Below are positions 11,446 through 21,465 of a stretch of 64,000 nt of DNA, piece after piece. The first letter of the stretch is position 1. Each line of letters opens with the position of its first letter. The notes below the pieces were generated by a model. It was not told where the DNA came from, did not search any database, and saw only the letters and a list, made by a program, of their open reading frames with translations. Made by a program: the position numbers and the translations under genes. This stretch comes from Prorocentrum cordatum (Eukaryota > Sar > Dinophyceae > Prorocentrales > Prorocentraceae): positions 489,234-553,233 of the forward strand of contig CAUYUJ010016283.1 in NCBI GenBank assembly GCA_963575745.1, given 5' to 3'.

Positions 11446-11790
11446 CGCGTCCCGTGCTCCCGTTTGTTCTGCCGTGCTCCTGTGTGTGTGTGTGCTGCCG
11501 TGCCCCTGTGTGTTCTATGCGTCTTGCCGTGCTCCTGTGTGTTCCCGTGCTCCTGCGTGTTCTGCCGTGCTCCTGTGTGTGTGTGTTCTGCTGTGCTCCT
11601 GTGTGTTACGTGCTGTTCTGCCGTACTCATGTGTTCCTGTGTTCCTGTGTGTTCTGCCATGCTCCTGCTTGTTTTCCGCCCCGCTCTGGTGTGGTCTGTG
11701 ATCTGCAGTTTTCCTGTGTTCCTGCGCTCCTGTGTGTTCTGCCGTGCTCTATGCGTTCTGCCATGCTCCTGTGTGTCCTGTGCGTGCCAC
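11446..11790 (+). repeat. 20-bp minisatellite GTGTTCTGCCGTGCTCCTGT, block 1
   Basis: Units of about 20 bp with shortened variants. On the minus strand they read as the spurious peptide repeat AEHTGARQNTQEH. Confidence 0.85.
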
Positions 11791-12003
11791 CCTTGCCACG
11801 GCCGCCCACCGCGCTCTGGCCCTGCGCGCCTGGCTGCTGCTGCCCCCTGGGCTGCTCATCGTCGAACACTTCGGCATCTGAGCGTCCCTGCTTACTCTCG
11901 GCCGTCCCCTCTTCCCTCTTTGCTCTCCGGCCAATTCGCTAATTAGTGCCCCTATCTGGCTTCTCGCTGGAGCGGAGTTCGCCGCCTCGCCGCTGACGAA
12001 AAA

Positions 12004-12222
12004 AATGTGTCCTGTGTGTTCTGCCGTGCTCCTGTGTTCTGCCGTGCTCCTGTGTGTTCTGCCGTGCTCGAGTATGTTCTGTGTGATCTGCCGTGCTCCT
12101 GTGTGTTCTGCCGTGCTCCTGTGTGATCTGTCGTGCTCCTGTGTGTTCTGCCGTGCTCCTAGCTGTTCTGCCGTGTTCCTGTGGGTTCTGCCGTGCTCCT
12201 GTGTGGTCTGTGTGTTGCGCCG
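12004..12222 (+). repeat. 20-bp minisatellite, block 2
   Basis: The same unit as 11446-11790 resumes after about 215 bp of unrelated GC-rich sequence. It ends exactly where a truncated foldback element begins. Confidence 0.85.
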
Positions 12223-12294
12223 TGCTGGCGCGCTGCGCGCGCCAGGAGGAGGTTTCAGCGCCGAGGCTGGATTCTCGCGCGGACCTCCAGTTCT
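12205..12294 (-). mobile_element. Foldback element copy 4, one end lost
   Basis: Only one terminal repeat is clear: on the minus strand AACTGGAGGTCCGCGCGAGA. The palindromic centre CTGGCGCGCTGCGCGCGCCAG is intact. The other end has been replaced by the 20-bp minisatellite. Confidence 0.6.
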
Positions 12295-12524
12295 CCGACA
12301 ATCGAGGTGCGCAGGCTCCGAGCCTCCAAGACGCCAGGAGTCTGCTCTGTGGAGCCGGGCCACCAGCAAGCATATTCTGCCACGCGTGCAGCTCACGGGC
12401 GCCTCGGATTGCCCGGCGAGCCTGGCTCTCGGCAGCTGGGCTCTCGCAGGAAAAGCTGCGCGCGAGCCGACAGAGATAACGCGGCACGTCCATCCGAGTA
12501 GACCGCGAGCTGGCCAGACCGCGA

Positions 12525-12605
12525 CTCTGAGAGCAGGAGCCTGGCTGGGGCAGCCATTGCCGAGCCCTCGGGGTCCAAGAAGGACACCAGGCCCAGATCC
12601 CCGCG
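12525..12605 (-). CDS. Protein kinase exon: subdomain VII (GDLGLV)
   Basis: The minus-strand frame reads TTRGDLGLVSFLDPEGSA. This matches the Mg-binding DFG motif region with Leu in place of Phe (DLG, seen in some kinase families). A hydrophobic LVSFL follows, as after DFG in normal activation loops. It lies between the HRD exon (13.65 kb) and the GPE exon (5.87 kb), in the right order and strand. The frame stays open to about 12393, so the donor is not fixed. No AG acceptor stands immediately before GD, so the 5' edge is also uncertain. This is weaker than the HRD and DLW exons. Confidence 0.58.
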
Positions 12606-12689
12606 CGTCGTGAAAGAATCACGACGAGCAAGTTTTCAATATGTTTGGTCTCGGGGAGCCCTTACTGGGCCTCGGGACCGTCAAGGACC

Positions 12690-12960
12690 GCTCAGGATGA
12701 AAAGCCAGTCACTGTGGAAGGGGTCCAGATCTATGGGGGTCCACGTCGCGAAACGATCACACAACGTTGGGGGACTGGGATGGCAGGAGGGGGGCCAAGG
12801 GACCGCCGACTGAGAAAAAGCACCTCCTGACTCCCACCTCCCTGGCCTGTACCCCCTTGAACCCCAGTCGTTTTTGAACCTTCCGTCGATTTTTCTACTG
12901 CAAGCGGAGGTCTGGGTAGATTCGCGCGCAGCAGAATCGGAAACGGCGGCCCCCCTTGGC
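12690..12960. repeat. Dispersed block, partly inverted against 13410-13580
   Basis: GATGAAAAGCCAGTC..GGGTCCAGATCT at 12697-12735 recurs in reverse complement at about 13428-13463. The neighbouring AGGTCTGGGTAGATTCGCGC at about 12906-12930 recurs in the same orientation at 13516-13560. It lies in the intron between the DLG and HRD exons. Confidence 0.6.
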
Positions 12961-13095
12961 CTCCAAGAGGCCACCAGAAGATCCCAAGAAACGCAAGGAG
13001 CCCTTCCAAAGGACTCCAAAAGGCCCCAGAGAGGCATCCAAAAAAACCTGGGCCTCTGGCCCTCAACCCAGGCGCGGTGGCGAGATGGGCGGAAT
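12940..13095 (+). repeat. CCAAGAGGCC array ending in CAACCCAGGCGCGGTGGCG
   Basis: A short CCAAGAGGCC-type array is followed by the terminal motif at 13061-13095. The same array-plus-terminator order occurs at 20740-20935, 21640-22265 and 49830-50010. Confidence 0.7.
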
Positions 13096-13109
13096 CATCC
13101 AACGCCGAG

Positions 13110-13300
13110 CCAGCAAATCTGATTAGACCGGAATGTGCGTCGGATGGGGCCGCACCGGCACGGAGTGGGAATCGAAGCGGATCGACCGCGCAAAGACGCA
13201 AAGATGCACAACAGCGCCCTGCGAGCATGAGTCCGCACCAGACCGTCGGAATGTCGGAATCGAACCGCCCTGGGCCCGCCAAAATCGGATCGCTCGGATC
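13110..13300 (+). repeat. GAATCGG-type dispersed repeat, copy 2
   Basis: Shares CACGGAGT, AAGATGCACAACAGCGCC and GACCGTCGGAATGTCGGAATC landmarks with the copies at 6390, 13940 and 62600. Confidence 0.65.
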
Positions 13301-13585
13301 GAAAAGGACTCTCACCTTGTCCAGCCATGCTGGGCCCCCTGGGGCACCTGGGGTGCTCTGGAGGCCACCCCGGCCTCCCTATAAAACTTGGGGCCACACT
13401 GGGCCAGGGAAACCTAGAGGTCTGGACCCTTCCCCCCAGGACTGGCTTTTCATCTTCAGCCGTTTCTGCACGGCTGTGGGGCTTGGTGAGGGCTCCCAGA
13501 GGCCGACGAGAGGAGGTCTGGGTATATCCGACAGAGCGGCAGATGAATCGCGCTCGCAGCAGAGTCTGAAACAGCGGGTCCCATG

Positions 13586-13746
13586 GTCGCCCTCCGTGAG
13601 CAGGTTGTCGGGCTTGACGTCTCGATGCAGCACGCCCCGCCAGTGCATGTAGCTCAGGCCGTGGAGCGCCTGGACGTACCACTCCTCGACCTGATCAAAG
13701 GAAATGGGCTCGCCGTCCTCGCAGGGATGGAACAAGACAAAACGGC
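13586..13746 (-). CDS. Protein kinase exon: catalytic loop (HRDVKPDN)
   Basis: The minus-strand frame reads SFDQVEEWYVQALHGLSYMH, then WRGVLHRDVKPDNLLTEGD. This is an unmistakable subdomain VIa-VIb block of a Ser/Thr protein kinase: helix E (QALHGLSYMH), catalytic Asp in HRD at about 13621, Lys of the DxKxxN signature (Ser/Thr type), and the Mg-binding Asn. It phosphorylates protein Ser/Thr using ATP; substrate and subfamily cannot be told. Just upstream on the minus strand lies a foldback element (13756-13865), so the 3' end of the preceding intron is almost entirely this element. Downstream, the frame continues into the 13410-13580 repeat, so a donor must lie near 13586; its dinucleotide is not an obvious GT. 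Confidence 0.92.
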
Positions 13747-13755
13747 ACGGACAGA

Positions 13756-13865
13756 GCCTCCCGGAAGTTCGCGCAGATTTCCTGGGTCGGCACTGGACCC
13801 CCTGGCGGCCTCCAGCGAGGGAGTTCCAGCGCCAAGCCAAGAAATCCGCGCGGACTTCCGAAAGT
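13756..13865 (-). mobile_element. Foldback element copy 5, abutting the kinase HRD exon
   Basis: The ends CCCGGAAGTTCGCGCAGATT and ATCCGCGCGGACTTCCGAAA are imperfect inverted repeats. The length is 110 bp with a shortened centre. It ends about 10 nt before the HRD exon in the sense of the gene. It is the closest contact between this family and a coding exon in the window. Confidence 0.72.
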
Positions 13866-13939
13866 GCATCTCCAGTTTCTTGTACTTCCAAGGCAGCGCG
13901 CTTTGCTCTGGACAAAACGAGACAGCAAGCTGCGCAGGG

Positions 13940-14110
13940 TCGGTCGGCATCGGGTCGGGAGATTGAACTGGACCGCGGCGGGCGTCGAATCGGCCGCATC
14001 TGCACGGAGCCGAAATCGAATCGGATCGGATTTCAGATCCACGGCGCCATGATGCACAACGGCACCATGCGAGTGTCGGGCCGCGCTGGATCGTCGGAAT
14101 CTCAAAATCG
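13940..14110 (+). repeat. GAATCGG-type dispersed repeat, copy 3
   Basis: Landmarks GCATCTGCACGGAGCCGAAA, ATGATGCACAACGGCACC and GGATCGTCGGAATC match the other copies. It is separated from copy 2 by the HRD exon and its flanking foldback element. Confidence 0.7.
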
Positions 14111-14241
14111 ATTCCAACCCAGCCTGCGTGCGTGCCAGCTTGCCAGCTCGTTTGTGGCGGCCCCTTGAAGCAGGAGGACGCAAACTGGTCACCTCTCACC
14201 AATCCAACCCAGACACATCCTGGACCAGGAACGGTGTGAGG

Positions 14242-14252
14242 CATATATATAG

Positions 14253-14287
<35 letters not shown>

Positions 14288-14300
14288 CACATACATACAC
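14242..14300. repeat. (AT)n microsatellite
   Basis: Nearly pure TA dinucleotides, passing into TATACACATACATACAC. Confidence 0.95.
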
Positions 14301-15177
14301 AAGACTGCAGTGGCGCTTCGCGCCATGCACCTTGGTCCTTAAAGTTTGGTATGCAGGCGGAATAGCAGGACGGTCAAGCCGACAATTTAGCGATAATTCC
14401 TTGTTGCCTTTTCCGGCATCGCCGCTATGATAATGTGATTCGTTATCCTTCCTCCATGTTTGTTTTTCCATATTTTCGCTATACCCTGCGCGTTCTCCAA
14501 ATCCTCCTCAGCTCTTTTTTGCGGAGGCTCCTCCTTGGAGAGCCTCTGGTGGCCTCACAGAAGTTGTTTCAGGCTTTCTTAAGGCCTTCTGGAGGCCTCC
14601 TGGGCGTGTTCTGGGGACCTCCGGGGGCTTCCTCGGGCCACCCTGCCTCCAACCGCGGTCTCCCTGAACGACCGGGTCACGATTTGGAATGCTTCGGAGG
14701 CTCTCTGAAGGCCATCTTGGACCCGTGTTGTACCGTTTTGGGGCTATCTTGGACTGGCTGGAAGCCCTTTCAGATGGTTGTGGGGCGATTTGGGAGCCTC
14801 CCAGGCGGCTTCGGACGCCCAGAAGACCGCCGTCTTGGAGCGTCGGGAAGCCGAAAAGAGGAGAACCCTAAAATTCACCAAAAGCCAAAAGAAAATCAAT
14901 GATTTTTGCCTCGGGGGGCCTTCTGGGGAGTGCTCTTGGAGGCCTCTTTGGGGCCGTCCTGGAGCGCTCTTGTGCTGTTTTGGGGGTCTCTGGGACGTCT
15001 CCGATGACCCCCCTGATCGCCCTTAGGTGTGCTGGGAAGGCTTGACAAAACGCCCTGCGATGCCCGGGGACCGCTTCGAAGCCCGTCCGGAGGGTCCCAA
15101 AGCCCTAGATCCCGGGAGTCCGGTTTTTTGTTGGGGGGGACGGGTTTTCCCCCCGCCCGGGCTTGCAAAAATATAAG

Positions 15178-15179
15178 TG

Positions 15180-15213
<34 letters not shown>
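15178..15213. repeat. (AT)n microsatellite
   Basis: About 17 TA units, followed by three copies of CGGTTTCCTCCT. Confidence 0.95.
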
Positions 15214-15217
<4 letters not shown>

Positions 15218-16865
15218 TCGGTTTCCTCCTCGGTTTCCTCCTCGGTTTCCTCCTCCTCTCCCTCCTTCCTCCTCTCGTCGTCCTCCTCCTCCCTCTCATT
15301 GCATTGCAAAGTGCTTCACGCAAGGACAGAAGAATGCAGGAGGGAGTCGAAAGGAAGAAAGGGGTGAGGCAGTCGGGGCCAAGCCGAAACGACCTGTGTG
15401 ATTCCACTTATGTTATCCATTCGTGTTCTGGGAGGTGTATGGGCGCCCCTGGGCCCGAAGGAGTAAATGGCCTCGTCGACGTCGTCCTCCGTTTCCCCTT
15501 CCTCATACTCCTCTTCTTGTCATCAGATTCCTACTTCTTGCGTTGCAAGGTTCGTCTCTTCGCGACATTAACAACGTGCGCACCATTTCGCTGGGGCGCA
15601 CTGGGGGGGTGCGGAATGGCGCAAGCCCATAAATACACGTTGGCCACTTCCCACTCAACCTTACCAGCAGTGCAGAGCGCCCTTTCAAACACAAAGAATG
15701 TAAAGCCGGGTGCCCTAAGCAACCCGGGAGGCTGCAAACACACGCGGTTGGAATCCCATGCGGAGCATGCGGAGGCCAGTTGCTGGACACACGTGCGGAT
15801 GGCTGGCGTGTTAAGCCGCCCGAGGGCCGAAGCCTGGAACGACATGCGGCAACGTGTGTATCCAGCTCACGCCCAAGGCCACGTCACGTGTGTACAACTT
15901 CCCGGTAAGAAGCACGCAGGAGAAAGGTACCGTGGAATTCGGTTCAATCTGCCCGGCGAGGCAGAAAGCAGGGGCCAAGCCGCTGGGTGAAGGCAGAGCG
16001 TGCGCCTGCACGCACCACAGTGGCCCGCGAGTGCCACAACGTGTTTGGATAGGAATGCAAAGAAGACGAGAACAGCGAGGCGAGGAGAACGAGGACGACG
16101 ACGACGACGAGGCCATTTCCCGTCTCGGGCCCAGGGCCCTGGAGCGCCCAGACTGCTCCCAGAGAACAGATCGACAACAGAACTGTAATCAAGGAGGCTG
16201 TGTTGGACTGGCCCTGCCTCCCTCTCCCCCACCCTCCTCTCAAGTCCCTCCTCCCTTTTTTCTGTCCTTGCGATAGAATGACGACGAAGACGACGAGAAC
16301 AGGAACTCCACGACGACGAGGACGACGACGGGGGTAAGGAGAAAGAGGAGTGATGAGGAAGGAGGATAAGGAGGAAGAGCATGAAGAGGAGAGAAGGAGA
16401 AGGACGGCGCTCTGCCGTAGCAGGTCCCTACAGGTCTGCGTGCTCTGAGTAGCAGATGCCTAGAGGTATCTGCCATCAGAACTGTCGTTGGCCATTCCTA
16501 AGTATAGGCAGACAGAGCTTGCGCGAAACGTGACTCTACCGCCCCCTCCCCTCCCCCCCCCTCCCAGTCACGCCCGCTATTGCCTGGAAAGCAAAAACGC
16601 TCAAAAGCAGCCAGCAAACCCCAACGAAGACTGAAGAGTGCGCCAAGACGGAAGCCCTGGACCCCAGATAACGTGGGCCATGGCGACCCCAGCCCCCGAC
16701 TTTGTGGGAGTTTCGGCAGGAGAAACAATTGGGGCCAAACTCGGTGATATACGTTGGGCGGGCGTCCATCCTCGATAGGAGTGCTTCGAGACAGCCCCCA
16801 TGGGGGTGTGTTCCCGAGTCTACGCTTCAAGAGAGCCGAACTAGAGAAAGAAAAACGTCACAAGC

Positions 16866-16905
16866 ATCAACTGTTGGAGGTACGCGCGGATCTCCAAAAA
16901 TTGGT
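16866..16905 (+). repeat. Solitary foldback terminal repeat
   Basis: TTGGAGGTACGCGCGGATCT matches one end of the foldback family. No partner end is found within 200 bp. Confidence 0.5.
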
Positions 16906-18144
16906 TGCATCTACGTGTTTCCCTCGACTCAGGAGAGCCAACAGCACGAATCGGGCTCGGGATTCGCTGAGGGGAGGGCAAAGGAGTTTTGCGCTGCGCA
17001 GCGCTGCGAGACTGGAGGTTTGGAGGTAAATACTCGTCCACCCAATGTCGCCAGACATCGTTACTCGACGCTACACCCTGTCACGCGTTTCGCGAATAAT
17101 CCCCTCATGATTGGCCAAGGGTGGCATGACGATGCACCAAACAAACCCAGAGCCAATAGGCGAATCAACCCGCAAAACCTTGGCCCGCGCCGTACATGTA
17201 TAAAACGGAAGCACGTGTCACCCCTGGCAACATGTCTTCGTGCACCAACGAAAAACGCACATTTCGTTACACAACTGTTTTCATGTTATACGCGGCGCGT
17301 GCTTCCTAGTTTCGAGGTACCAGTCCAACACCTACTACAATAATGTGTCTGGCCCACGTGTCGGCGGGTACACGATTGGTTGGCGTCTGTGCCACGACAG
17401 TCGCCAGTCTTTCGAACTACAGCAAGTATGCATATGCTCATGGTCCAAGGTGTGGTGCGCCATGCCAAGGTCTGAGAATGTTCCAAGCGACCCTCCAAAG
17501 CTCCCATCCCGACAGCCGCGCAAGACCCAAACAAGGCGCCCCGAAAGCGGGCCAAGGCCCACGACGCCCTCGAGATTGCTCTGCAAGCCTGTTCGGGAGA
17601 GCTGATGCCTCTCAACATTGCTCTGGCTGTGTGGTAGTGGTTCGGCTCAGGCAGGTGCGCAGTGTCCTGCACAATCATGCCAACATCGCTGCTACCACAA
17701 TCGGTACCAGCATCATCACCACGACAGCCATCTGTATCATCGCAATCCAGCCATCGAGCTAACATGAAAGACGCGATACAAAAAACTGCGGTGTCTGGCC
17801 ACGGTGAGCCGCCGCCAATACGAAATTCCCCGACCTGGGTGCACGGAACGGCCCAGAAACCAGAGTCCGTCCCATCTCGACGTCGTGACTGCAATCATCA
17901 CGCAGAGTTGCTCCTGCTCATCATCACCATCCATCATCGACACTCTCTCGCTAGATCTGGGACCTCGGCACTCCCCATCGCTGAAAAAAACACGATTACG
18001 CCTTGCTATAGCCCTGGACCCTGGCCAGATTGCACCAGTACGATCTCGAGGACTTCAGAGGGCTACGCATGACGGCCATAAACTGTGGCACACACCGCGC
18101 TCGTAAGAGGAAGGCATATGGGACAGGGGATCTGGGACAAGCCC

Positions 18145-18313
18145 ACCGCTGTCCTGTTTGGCCGTCATGATGTGGCTCTCCAGGCTGCCGCCCGAGAGCA
18201 ACGGCATCAGACAGTACATCAGCCGATCCTTCGTCACCATCCAGAAATCCAGCACGGACACCTTGGCTCCCCAAAAAGGCTCCGCCTCACAGCGCATGGA
18301 GGGATGCTGCACG
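18145..18313 (-). CDS. Protein kinase exon: hinge region (LMPLLSGGSLESHI)
   Basis: The minus-strand frame reads HPSMRCEAEPFWGAKVSVLD, then FWMVTKDRLMYCLMPLLSGG, then SLESHIMTAKQDSGG. HP is the usual start of subdomain IV. DRLMYCLMPLLSGGSLESHI is a typical beta-5, hinge and helix-D block (compare LYLVMELLxGGSLxxxI). A pyrimidine-rich acceptor CTCCCAG ends at about 18314. A donor of the form GCG|GTGGGC is possible at about 18145. The segment between HP and FW is longer than usual. It sits upstream of the HRD exon in the right order, strand and spacing. Confidence 0.75.
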
Positions 18314-18497
18314 CTGGGAGAATGGGGGAAAACAAAAACTTGCAAGTAAGATTATGTACGGGCGGAAGCAGACAGGTTCACATTACCTCGAGACATCGCT
18401 TGTGCACATGCTCAAGGTGATTCCAGCGCGACCCGAACTATTGCTATGAGAATGACTAGCACATCACTCTTTGATTGTTCAGGAATGCCCGTGTGTC

Positions 18498-18540
18498 CGC
18501 CACCGTGCCGTTGACAATGAATGGAATGTCCTAAGGTCTC
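18498..18540 (-). repeat. Short dispersed motif, copy 2
   Basis: On the minus strand it reads AGACCTTAGGACATTCCATT, then AACGGCACGGTGGCGGAC. It is about 185 nt upstream of the hinge exon. Confidence 0.6.
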
Positions 18541-18779
18541 TTCTCTCGCGCGCTTCCTCTTGCGGTTCACCGCGTGATCTTTCCCGAGGCCTCCGAAGCG
18601 GAACTGGGAAACTGCCCGTCCAACATGTGCAAGAATGAGCCCAGGAGCCTCGCTGTGGGCTCTCTAGGCCGGTCCTCGAGACCCTCTGGGACGGCCCAAG
18701 AGCACAAGGTCATAGAAAAGCATTCGGCGTTGGCTTGATGCTCACAGTCTCTCCTCTAAAATCCGAAGAGTGTCTAAAT

Positions 18780-18990
18780 CGTTCGAATGCCCCCGAAGCC
18801 GCTTCAAGACGGCCCCCAAGGCTCCCAACATGGGGCCCAGGAGGCCTCCAAGACGGCCCCAAAACAAAGCAGAAAAGCGCGGCGTGAACGGACCGCTGGA
18901 CGCCCCATCCTCCAGGATGGACCTACGACCCCCAACAGGCACCCAAGAGGCCTCCCAGAAGCGCGCGAGAAACGCCGCCCAGCACGCGCC
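18780..18990 (+). repeat. CCAAGAGGCC array
   Basis: Degenerate units such as CCAAGACGGCCCC and CCAAGAGGCCTCC. Several frames are open through it. Confidence 0.7.
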
Positions 18991-20071
18991 CAGAGCCTTG
19001 AAACATCGGCCCAGAAGGGGGAGCCATCTCGGAACCCTATGCTTCTGGGAACACCACGGGGCGCTGACGCATCATGGCAAACTCAGCCGCTTCCCCGGAT
19101 TCAGCGGACTGGCTGGATGGACTGAAGCGGCGGGGGGCCTGCAGGAGGCCTCTTGGCGGCGCCTGCGGGGCCTTTTGGGCGATTGTGGGCGAAAATGGCG
19201 GCGCTCCAGAAGCATCACAGGGCCATTTGGGAGCATCTCGGGGCCTTCAAAAAGCGCGCCAACAGTTAAAACAGTGTACGGGCTGGGCCCCCCGCACGAA
19301 AGCGCTGGGATTGACAGGATGAACTAGGCACGGTGTCAGGAAGCGCGGTTGTGTTCCTCGCTCGCCTGGGGTCAGGATGAAGAGAGTTCACAGAGAAGCT
19401 GTTGAGTCTACCATTAGTCGCTTTGCGAGGCGCTTCACAGTTCGGCTTTCTGTTGCGGTGTCATCTGCTTTGATGGCCCGTGCTTCGCTTTGCGTACAAT
19501 GGTATATTGTAATGCTGTCTTAAACCTGTCTTGCCCAGACTTGCCTGTGGAAGGCTGTCCCAATGCCCCGAGGAGGATTGTACCGTCACACGTGCTACGC
19601 TTACGTGCCGCCAGCCCTGCCTACCGCCTTCTCCAAGCCCCTGCACCTCCCTAGCCGCGCTCTGCACCTCCTCGCCCGCCTCCTCATCTCGGCGGCGCGC
19701 CCAGGCGGAAGGCGAAGGGGGCGGGCCTTCCCGGACGGCTCCGAAAGCCTCCCGCCTTACGAGAAGCCTCCCGATCCTGCTGCGAGGCCACAAAGGGCTC
19801 CTCAGAACAGGCCGGAGGGCTTCTCTGCGGAAGCCCCCGCCGCCTTCCGGGAAGGCCTGTCCTCCCTCTCACCTCCCCCCTCGGCGCGCCGCCGACCTGC
19901 GCCTCCCCCCCCCTTTCCTCCCCCGTCCGCCACCGACTCTGCCATCTCACCATGCGTTTCCTCCCTTGCGTCGGTGCCACGCTGCCCAGACGGGCCAAGG
20001 TCTGTCTGGCAGGCGCCTGCGCGTGCGGCCCGCCCAACACGACCCGCCCGCGCATTTAAGACCGGTGGCAC

Positions 20072-20182
20072 CAGGGTCGGCCACTGAAATCTCTGGGCGG
20101 TCTCGAGCTGGCGGATGATGTCGCCCTGACCTTGCTTGTTGAACTTGCGTGTATTGATCTCCTCAGGGCCGCGGGAACCTCT
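20072..20182 (-). CDS. Probable protein kinase exon: alpha-C helix
   Basis: The minus-strand frame reads SRGPEEINTRKFNKQGQGDI, then IRQLETAQRFQWPTL. The pattern EE, basic residues, then I-R-Q-L-E fits the alpha-C helix that follows VAIK (typically ExxILxxL). It lies between the ATP-loop exon and the hinge exon on the same strand. A TCTCAG acceptor precedes the exon and a CCTG|GTGCCA donor follows it. A short dispersed motif lies about 265 nt upstream, as for three other exons of this gene. No invariant motif is present, so this is a contextual call. Confidence 0.42.
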
Positions 20183-20446
20183 GAGACTCCGCCTGCTCTT
20201 GCGTTGAACACCTGCCGTGTGCGATCGAATCACCTAAGTGCCTGAACTCTGGTCTCACTCCCACTCACACCAATTTTCAGCTGGCATGCGAACGCTCGTA
20301 CATGAACGAACTCGTGCGGCACGCGTACATCAATAAACAGAGACAAAGCCATGCGCATGTGTAGATTTCACCTGCGACAGTCATGCCCGCACACAAGCAC
20401 GGTTGCTCTAGAATGTGTGCGCATCGTGCGACGCATTGCTTGCGAA

Positions 20447-20495
20447 TCCGTCGCCGTGCCGTAGAACCTGAGTGGAGTTCGTGGTCTCTGCACTG
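20447..20495 (-). repeat. Short dispersed motif, copy 3
   Basis: The plus strand reads AATCCGTCGCCGTGCCGTAG, then AACCTGAGTGGAGTTCGTGG. It is a diverged relative of the copies at 4859, 18498 and 21466. Confidence 0.5.
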
Positions 20496-20739
20496 AGCAT
20501 TCTAAACATTCTCCAGTATAAGGTCCTGGCGCTGCTGGGCGCTCTTGGGAATTGGCACGTGACAGGTTCTAATGGCCTCGAGAGCGCAGTTGGTAGTCAA
20601 AGTTCTGGAGCGATCTCGCTGGCCTGTTGAGCCGTCGTGCAGGCTCTGGGAGCCGCCCCAAAAGGCCAACATCATTGGAAGACCTTCCATGCTTCAATGA
20701 GTTTAGCCTTCTCACATTTCGGTCTAAAGACTAAGAGCA

Positions 20740-20935
20740 CCCAAGACGACACAGGAAACCCCCGAGCATGAACGTGCCAAGACGGACTCCGAGCCCTCAA
20801 GAGGAGCCCAAGAGGCCCACAAGAAGGCCCCAAGAGGGGCAGAGGCCTCGAAGAGTCCCCCCAAGAGGCACCAAGGGGAAGCCAACAAGCCTGGGATCCC
20901 CAACCCAGGCACCGTGGCGGATTGGGCCGAAGGTC
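20740..20935 (+). repeat. CCAAGAGGCC array ending in AACCCAGGCACCGTGGCGG
   Basis: The array is followed at 20898-20935 by the terminal motif AACCCAGGCACCGTGGCGGA, then TTGGGCCGAA. The core GGCACCGTGGCGGATT is identical to 16 bases inside the minus-strand motif at 21466-21505. Confidence 0.7.
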
Positions 20936-21146
20936 ACTAGATATTTGAACGTGCGCTCAAATCGATCCATTATCCCCGATACTGAGGGGCTCAATTGCCC
21001 AAGCCTGACTTGGAATCGGACGGAAACTAGAGGTACAAAAAAGATCCGGACACTCTGGCACCAAAGTGGCAATGCGTAGTCCAAACCTGAACAGAACAGG
21101 CCCAGCCCAAATAAGAAACATAAGCAAAGACACTTGCTGAGTATAC

Positions 21147-21262
21147 CGCGGGACTGAAGCAACACGCGGCTGGCGAGGCTGATGTCCTTCAACGCAAAGC
21201 AATCTCCATCGGATACTCGCTTTGCTCGGTACACCACCCCCATCGTACCACGACCTGGTGGA
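21147..21262 (-). CDS. Protein kinase exon: ATP-binding loop and VAIK lysine
   Basis: The minus-strand frame reads PPGRGTMGVVYRAKRVSDGD, then CFALKDISLASR. GRGTMGVVYRA is the Gly-rich loop (GxGxxGxV) and ALKDI carries the ATP-anchoring Lys (subdomains I-II). Together with exons at 20.1, 18.2, 13.65, 12.6, 5.87 and 4.6 kb on the same strand it rebuilds a kinase domain in the correct order over about 17 kb. A GCAATAG acceptor sits just before the exon and a CGCG|GTATAC donor is possible at about 21147. Residues further toward the N terminus were not identified. The GxGxMGxVYxA type resembles NEK/STE-like and calcium-dependent kinases, but subfamily is not claimed. Confidence 0.82.
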
Positions 21263-21465
21263 CTATTGCGGGGAGAGAGAATAGAGTTCATATAGAGATG
21301 ATGGGTAAGTTATGACGATAGCTTCGCTATGCTACGCAGATGAATTCCATGGCACATGAAAATTCGACACATGCTACATGTTGCAGTGGCGGTGACGCGA
21401 AAGCACGACTTACCAAGAAGCGAAAAGCAAATCGCAACGTATGAGAATACAGCTATGAATCCGCC

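Larger units (their letters stand above)
5917..12524 (-). other. Kinase intron, about 6.6 kb, repeat-filled
   Basis: This holds a MITE-like element (6036-6175), a GAATCGG-type dispersed repeat (6390-6560), AATCG-rich sequence (7375-7600), two foldback copies (7711-7848, 8349-8489), a CTTGGGGCCCTC array (9200-9620), an A-rich run (9810-9865), a 73-bp degenerate array (9640-11240), two 20-bp minisatellite blocks (11446-12222) and a truncated foldback copy (12205-12294). No further exon was recognised. The frames open across 7900-9770 follow GC content and repeats. Confidence 0.55.
13747..18144 (-). other. Kinase intron, about 4.4 kb
   Basis: This contains the exon-proximal foldback copy, a GAATCGG-type repeat (13940-14110), (AT)n tracts (14242-14300, 15178-15213), GGAGGCCTC-type degenerate repeats (14530-15010) and a solitary foldback end (16866-16905). 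At 15500-16100 several frames look exon-like on both strands, but none matches a family I recognise. Nothing secure is called in the remainder. Confidence 0.45.
18314..20071 (-). other. Kinase intron, about 1.8 kb
   Basis: This contains a short dispersed motif at 18498-18540, a CCAAGACGGCC array at 18780-18990, and very pyrimidine-rich GC sequence at 19600-20000 that opens several frames. No additional exon was recognised. Confidence 0.45.
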
